Source of the DNA: Pseudomonadales bacterium | Lineage (GTDB): Bacteria; Pseudomonadota; Gammaproteobacteria; Pseudomonadales; DT-91 | Direction of reading: 5' to 3' | DNA: 8,544 nucleotides | Assembly (NCBI GenBank): GCA_013215025.1 | Contig: JABSRR010000155.1 | Span: 1-8,544, forward strand | Part shown: in pieces, positions 5,695 to 8,544 of the stretch | How positions within the stretch are numbered: position 1 is the stretch's first letter | Layout of the letters: the number at the start of each line of letters is the position of its first letter | The notes under the pieces: model-generated | Told to the model about the DNA's origin: nothing | The model's input: only the letters and a program-made list of their open reading frames with translations | The model's database searches: none | Position numbers and translations under genes: made by a program

Positions 5695-7923
5695 TTAGAA
5701 TGGCCAATGCATGTCTTGATACTTAAAGCCCTCCGGTAACCTGTCGTTTGTGCTATAGAAGCGCACTATAGGCTGACCGCTCCTGCTAATATCGACGCAA
5801 GCGGCGTAAAACTGCATCCCCTGATCGGAGTAGCGGAAGCAATCGCCCAGCCCGCTGGGCCGTAGCTGCGTGATTGTGTCCCGTACCTTCTGCTTGTTGA
5901 GCCCTCTAACGCCTAAGTTTTTGGCTTGGCTTACGATTGCGTCGCATAGGTCGCTATAGGTTGCTTCTCCAACTCGCCCTAGGTGTGTAAAGATACCATC
6001 GATAATGACTGATTGGTGCGCGATCTGTTGACGGTCCTGCTTAAGCTGTGGGCTTTCTTGGTCCGGCTCCGATAGCTGAACGTCCACCATAAAGGGCATA
6101 CTCTCAACTTCGCCCTGTGCGGTCACTAGGTCAATGCTTTCTTTCTTCTGCCAGATGCCGGGGTGGTCGCCTTTGATCATGTTACCCTTGGCAAGGTCTA
6201 GCGCTGTGTAGCGCCACGCCTCGGCTTTGTCGATACCGTAGTTTTCTGCCTCATCTACTGGAAGCTTTAGCATTGTGAATACGAAGCGAGCGACGCCAAC
6301 TACGGAACCCGCGCCGCGCACCATGTTCATGTTGGCCCGGCTCGCCCATGACGTGGTTTTAGGGGTATGAGCGAAAGCGAGCAATGCAAAATTACCGTCT
6401 GCCGCCATCTTACGGAGCGCTTGAAAGAACTGCTTTTGCGCGTTGTTGTCGTTCTCTTCGCCGTGGCCGAACTCTGCGATCGGGTCCATGATGACTAGGC
6501 TGACGTCGTTCTCACGGCAGTATGCGGCGATCGCGTCCGTCTTGGCGTCTACGATAATTTCTCTAGTGCTGCCAGACTGCTTAGTAATCAGTAGCGGGCT
6601 GTCGTAGCCTGAGATGAATTTAACGTTCTCGCTTACCTCGTCAAAGTCATATTCGTAACCTTGGCAGGCAGCGCGTAGGCGTCGAGCCATTTCATCGATT
6701 GGTTCCTCGGCGTTGATTACTAGCGCCTTGCCGGGATTTACGGGGATAGTGCCGGCGAACGGTGCGCCCATAGCGTACGTAGCTGCCAACTGCATTGACC
6801 AAGCGGTCTTACCTGTGCCGGGTGGCGCTGCAAAGAGCGTGATAGCTCCCCGAATTAAGGCTCCGTCGCTAACCCAATCGCGGGCCGTCATCTTCACGTC
6901 AGCCGGGTTTACGATATTGAGCGCCGCAATATTCTCTTCTAGCCACTCGTCTTGTAGGTCGGGCGAGGCATTAACAAAGGCCGCGATATCTTTACCGTCT
7001 GCTAGGAAGTCTGCGGCGTCGGCCCCCTCCTCTCCGCTCTCTGAGTACGGCGGTAGGACGCGCACGGTATTCGCCACGCCGTTCAACACCTCGGTAATGA
7101 GGGAAGCGCATTTAATACCAGCCGCGTCATTATCAGGCCACACGATGACGTCTTTGCCCTTGAGGTGCGACCAGTCGGCGCGGGTCACGGCGGCGGAACC
7201 GCCCGCCATAGTCGTGGCGATTAGGCCGATATCTCGCAGGGCGTCGGCAGCTTTTTCCCCTTCGCACACATAAATTTCGGCGTTGGTTTCGTCTCGTACG
7301 ATTGAGGGTAGGCAGTAGAGGGGTCGCAAATCCATACCATCCGGGTATTTGTGCCCATCTGCAGATTGCACTCGGAAATCTTTACGCTGCTTTCCTTTAT
7401 TGTTAAGGACCGGGGAGCCATCATCCCCGTACACAAGCCCGAACCGACGAACAACAAACAGAATATTGCCGTGTTCGTCCGTGTATTCATATTTTTTTTG
7501 AAACTCTTTCTTTTCTTGGCGGGCCTTAGCGGCTTTCTTATGTTGTGCTGCATTCTTAGCGGTAATCTCTCTTGAAGGCGTGCCGCCCGCCCAATCGTTA
7601 ATTCCTTCTAGTGCGGCAGGAAAGTCACAGTTGTAGCGCAGTTGCCAGATAGTGAACACGTCACCCTCTACATATTGTGCGCCGGGGTTATGGTCGTAGA
7701 AAGTGCCCGCCTTGTCGCCATCAAGGCAAACAGCAACGCTACCGCCTCGCTCGCCTGTAGCGATATCGCCTAGGCGCGCGTTAGGCCCATCGAAGCGCAC
7801 AGCGTTGCCGTACATGTTAGTCAGGAACTGGCGTAAGCGCGAGCCCCGTAAAAGTTTCCGCACGTCATCCGCTTCCAATGGTTTTGGAGCGCTCTTGGCG
7901 GCGTTACTTAAATCAATTTTCAT
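5695..7923 (-). CDS. bifunctional DNA primase-helicase (TOPRIM plus RecA-like ATPase)
   Basis: A 742-residue protein that should prime and unwind phage DNA at the replication fork. The N-terminal region (about 1-120) resembles the domain preceding TOPRIM in phage and plasmid primases, with GTFYDHNPG and EGDVFTIW. I see no CxxC zinc finger. A TOPRIM domain follows at about 215-310, with VCEGEKAADAL (E221) and the acidic pair in WPDNDAAG (D264, D266). The helicase domain at about 345-590 is RepA/DnaB-like (AAA_25 type): Walker A PPGTGKT (K372), INAEEP with a likely catalytic Glu, Walker B LVIMDP (D480), AFAHTPK, and RGAGS as a likely arginine region. The C-terminal 120 residues look like a winged-helix tail. 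The ATG at 7923 is chosen because AGGAGAG lies six bases upstream; an in-frame TTG at 7947 lacks this. It is the largest gene here and sits between two hairpin regions, so it may be a separate transcription unit. Confidence 0.93.
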   Translation of the reverse strand: MKIDLSNAAKSAPKPLEADDVRKLLRGSRLRQFLTNMYGNAVRFDGPNARLGDIATGERGGSVAVCLDGDKAGTFYDHNPGAQYVEGDVFTIWQLRYNCDFPAALEGINDWAGGTPSREITAKNAAQHKKAAKARQEKKEFQKKYEYTDEHGNILFVVRRFGLVYGDDGSPVLNNKGKQRKDFRVQSADGHKYPDGMDLRPLYCLPSIVRDETNAEIYVCEGEKAADALRDIGLIATTMAGGSAAVTRADWSHLKGKDVIVWPDNDAAGIKCASLITEVLNGVANTVRVLPPYSESGEEGADAADFLADGKDIAAFVNASPDLQDEWLEENIAALNIVNPADVKMTARDWVSDGALIRGAITLFAAPPGTGKTAWSMQLAATYAMGAPFAGTIPVNPGKALVINAEEPIDEMARRLRAACQGYEYDFDEVSENVKFISGYDSPLLITKQSGSTREIIVDAKTDAIAAYCRENDVSLVIMDPIAEFGHGEENDNNAQKQFFQALRKMAADGNFALLAFAHTPKTTSWASRANMNMVRGAGSVVGVARFVFTMLKLPVDEAENYGIDKAEAWRYTALDLAKGNMIKGDHPGIWQKKESIDLVTAQGEVESMPFMVDVQLSEPDQESPQLKQDRQQIAHQSVIIDGIFTHLGRVGEATYSDLCDAIVSQAKNLGVRGLNKQKVRDTITQLRPSGLGDCFRYSDQGMQFYAACVDISRSGQPIVRFYSTNDRLPEGFKYQDMHWPF

Positions 7924-7935
7924 TAACTTCTCTCC

Positions 7936-7973
7936 TACAAAAAGCAATAACCCCGACCTATCAGGCCGGGGCT
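7936..7973 (-). terminator. terminator-like hairpin upstream of the primase-helicase
   Basis: On the minus strand the segment 7971-7951 folds as CCCCGGCCT / GAT loop / AGGTCGGGG, a nine-pair stem with one G-U pair that can extend by two more pairs. It is followed by TTATTGCTTTTTG, an interrupted U-rich tract. It lies 22 bases after the stop of the upstream gene. The U tract runs almost into the SD of the primase-helicase, so it could end the upstream transcript or attenuate the downstream gene. The U run is imperfect, so efficiency is unclear. Confidence 0.6.
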
Positions 7974-7992
7974 ACGCTGTCAACAGTTTATT

Positions 7993-8511
7993 TTATTCCC
8001 CGATGCGGGCCCTATCGTCTTTTCCTCGCCCGGCGAGCTGCCAGTACGCCAAGATCATAGCGTTGGTAGCTACGTGGTACAGGTGATTTTCCTTCGAGTT
8101 AATATCAAGGGTTTCGCCCGAGTGCCACGCCGCCAAGTGTCGGACAAGTGAAGCATACCGCTCACTGTAATTGCTACCGTAGCGCCAATTATTAGGGGCG
8201 TATTTTTTAGCGCCATCCCCAAGAACCCTACCCATACCAAGCAAAAATGTAGGGTCGATAAGGTCAACGCGCGGCTTAGTTTCCTTGCCTTCGTGTTGTG
8301 TCCGGTTTGCGGTAACTTCCACAACAATAGCGCCCGGCGTCGCATCCCGTACGTAGTCAAGGGCTTCCTGCTTGTCTGGAAAAATCGCAGCGTATCCATT
8401 TGACGCGGTAACCCGCTCCCAATGACGGTCCGGCTTATAAAGGACTGTCCAACCGTCGCCTTGCTGGCGTTCGACAACCTTGCACTCAACCTCATCCTGC
8501 AAAGAACTCAC
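7993..8511 (-). CDS. dATP/dGTP diphosphohydrolase-type (DUF5664-like) domain protein
   Basis: The C-terminal half (about residues 78-160 of 172) carries the pattern of the phage family annotated as dATP/dGTP diphosphohydrolase N-terminal domain, formerly DUF5664: KPRVDLIDPTFL, then GDGAKKYAPNNWR, RHLAAWHSGE and HLYHVATNAMILAY. The paired His/Glu/Asp residues resemble the all-alpha NTP pyrophosphohydrolase layout, which suggests a role in the nucleotide pool. I infer that activity from the family; it is not demonstrated. The first 70 residues are a separate alpha/beta-looking segment of unknown role. The start is uncertain. The GTG at 8511 has no good SD. A TTG at 8502 is preceded by GGTGAG, and the frame stays open to the window edge, so the gene may begin outside. 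A terminator-like hairpin follows the stop. Confidence 0.75.
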   Translation of the reverse strand: MSSLQDEVECKVVERQQGDGWTVLYKPDRHWERVTASNGYAAIFPDKQEALDYVRDATPGAIVVEVTANRTQHEGKETKPRVDLIDPTFLLGMGRVLGDGAKKYAPNNWRYGSNYSERYASLVRHLAAWHSGETLDINSKENHLYHVATNAMILAYWQLAGRGKDDRARIGE

Positions 8512-8544
8512 CGCTGAAGTCTGCGGGGTCTTCTCGTGGGATAA
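8492..8544 (-). CDS. possible C-terminal tail of an upstream gene (partial)
   Basis: One minus-strand frame from the window edge reads to a TGA at 8494-8492 and would end a protein with ...DPADFSGEFFAG. This looks like a natural protein C-terminus. Its stop would lie inside the first codons of the next gene, the same kind of overlap seen elsewhere in this cluster. Only about 17 codons are visible, and the frame of the next gene is also open to the window edge, so the two readings compete. No function can be given. Confidence 0.3.
   Translation of the reverse strand, partial: IPREDPADFSGEFFAG

Noticed and set aside
6713..7273. A long plus-strand open frame (186 codons) opposite the primase-helicase gene
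   Set aside because: It lies wholly within the well-supported TOPRIM and helicase coding region, has no convincing ribosome site, and its product is low-complexity Ser/Ala-rich as expected for an antisense shadow.
7955..7983. A perfect TTGACA -35 box upstream of the primase-helicase
   Set aside because: At 16-18 base spacing the -10 positions read TAGGTC or similar, with at most two or three consensus bases, and they lie inside the hairpin stem.
7703..8086. A plus-strand open frame of 127 codons crossing the 7923-7993 gap
   Set aside because: It overlaps two supported minus-strand genes and a hairpin, has no good SD, and the product resembles no protein.
8070..8495. A minus-strand frame of 141 codons inside the DUF5664-like gene
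   Set aside because: The alternative frame carries the recognisable domain motifs; this one shows none and lies almost entirely within it.
1..8544. Avoidance of CTAG, often seen in proteobacterial DNA
   Set aside because: By eye there are roughly 30 or more CTAG sites, close to random expectation, so there is no avoidance to report.
1..8544. tRNA genes, insertion sequences or attachment sites
   Set aside because: I saw no cloverleaf-like sequence with a TTCGA-type arm in the gaps, no transposase frame and no long terminal repeats; almost all the window is coding.

Overview
This window looks like part of the replication and recombination module of a tailed bacteriophage (or a prophage of one). 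Every convincing gene reads leftward on the minus strand. The genes are densely packed, with ATGA/TAATG overlaps and Shine-Dalgarno sequences embedded in the preceding gene. Several products belong to families that are typical of phage replication. The host appears to be a Gram-negative bacterium, judging from SD-led genes, a sigma70-type promoter and a lipoprotein signal peptide. Reading the whole window by eye, I find only one GANTC site where about 30 are expected. GANTC is the CcrM methylation site of Alphaproteobacteria (and the HinfI restriction site), so an alphaproteobacterial host is my best guess. This is inference, not proof.

Layout in transcription order, right to left. At 8544-7993 there is possibly the tail of an upstream gene, then a protein with a dATP/dGTP-diphosphohydrolase-type (DUF5664-like) domain. 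A terminator-like hairpin (7951-7971) separates it from a 742-residue TOPRIM primase plus RecA-fold helicase (7923-5695). A 185-bp noncoding stretch (5694-5510) then holds four hairpins in a row, the leftmost resembling a terminator for the helicase transcript, followed by a good sigma70 promoter (TTGACC-16-TATAAC, 5528-5501).

That promoter appears to drive one long leftward operon: two small helical proteins of 62 residues each (5476-5288, 5291-5103), a winged-helix DNA-binding protein (5103-4717), a VRR-NUC nuclease (4724-4251), a Sak4-like/AAA_24 P-loop ATPase (4238-3447), a DUF669-type single-stranded DNA-binding protein (3365-2802), an unknown 134-residue protein ending in an SSB-like EEIPF tip (2795-2391), a Cas4/RecB-like Fe-S nuclease (2381-1572), an HNH endonuclease (1569-970), a 59-residue protein with a TTG start (977-798) and a predicted lipoprotein (814-38).

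Together the genes supply strand opening and priming, ssDNA coating, single-strand annealing or recombination, and three different nuclease folds. No DNA polymerase is visible here, so synthesis depends on the host enzyme or on a gene outside the window. The winged-helix protein near the start of the operon is the obvious candidate regulator. The lipoprotein at the far end does not fit replication and may act on the host envelope.
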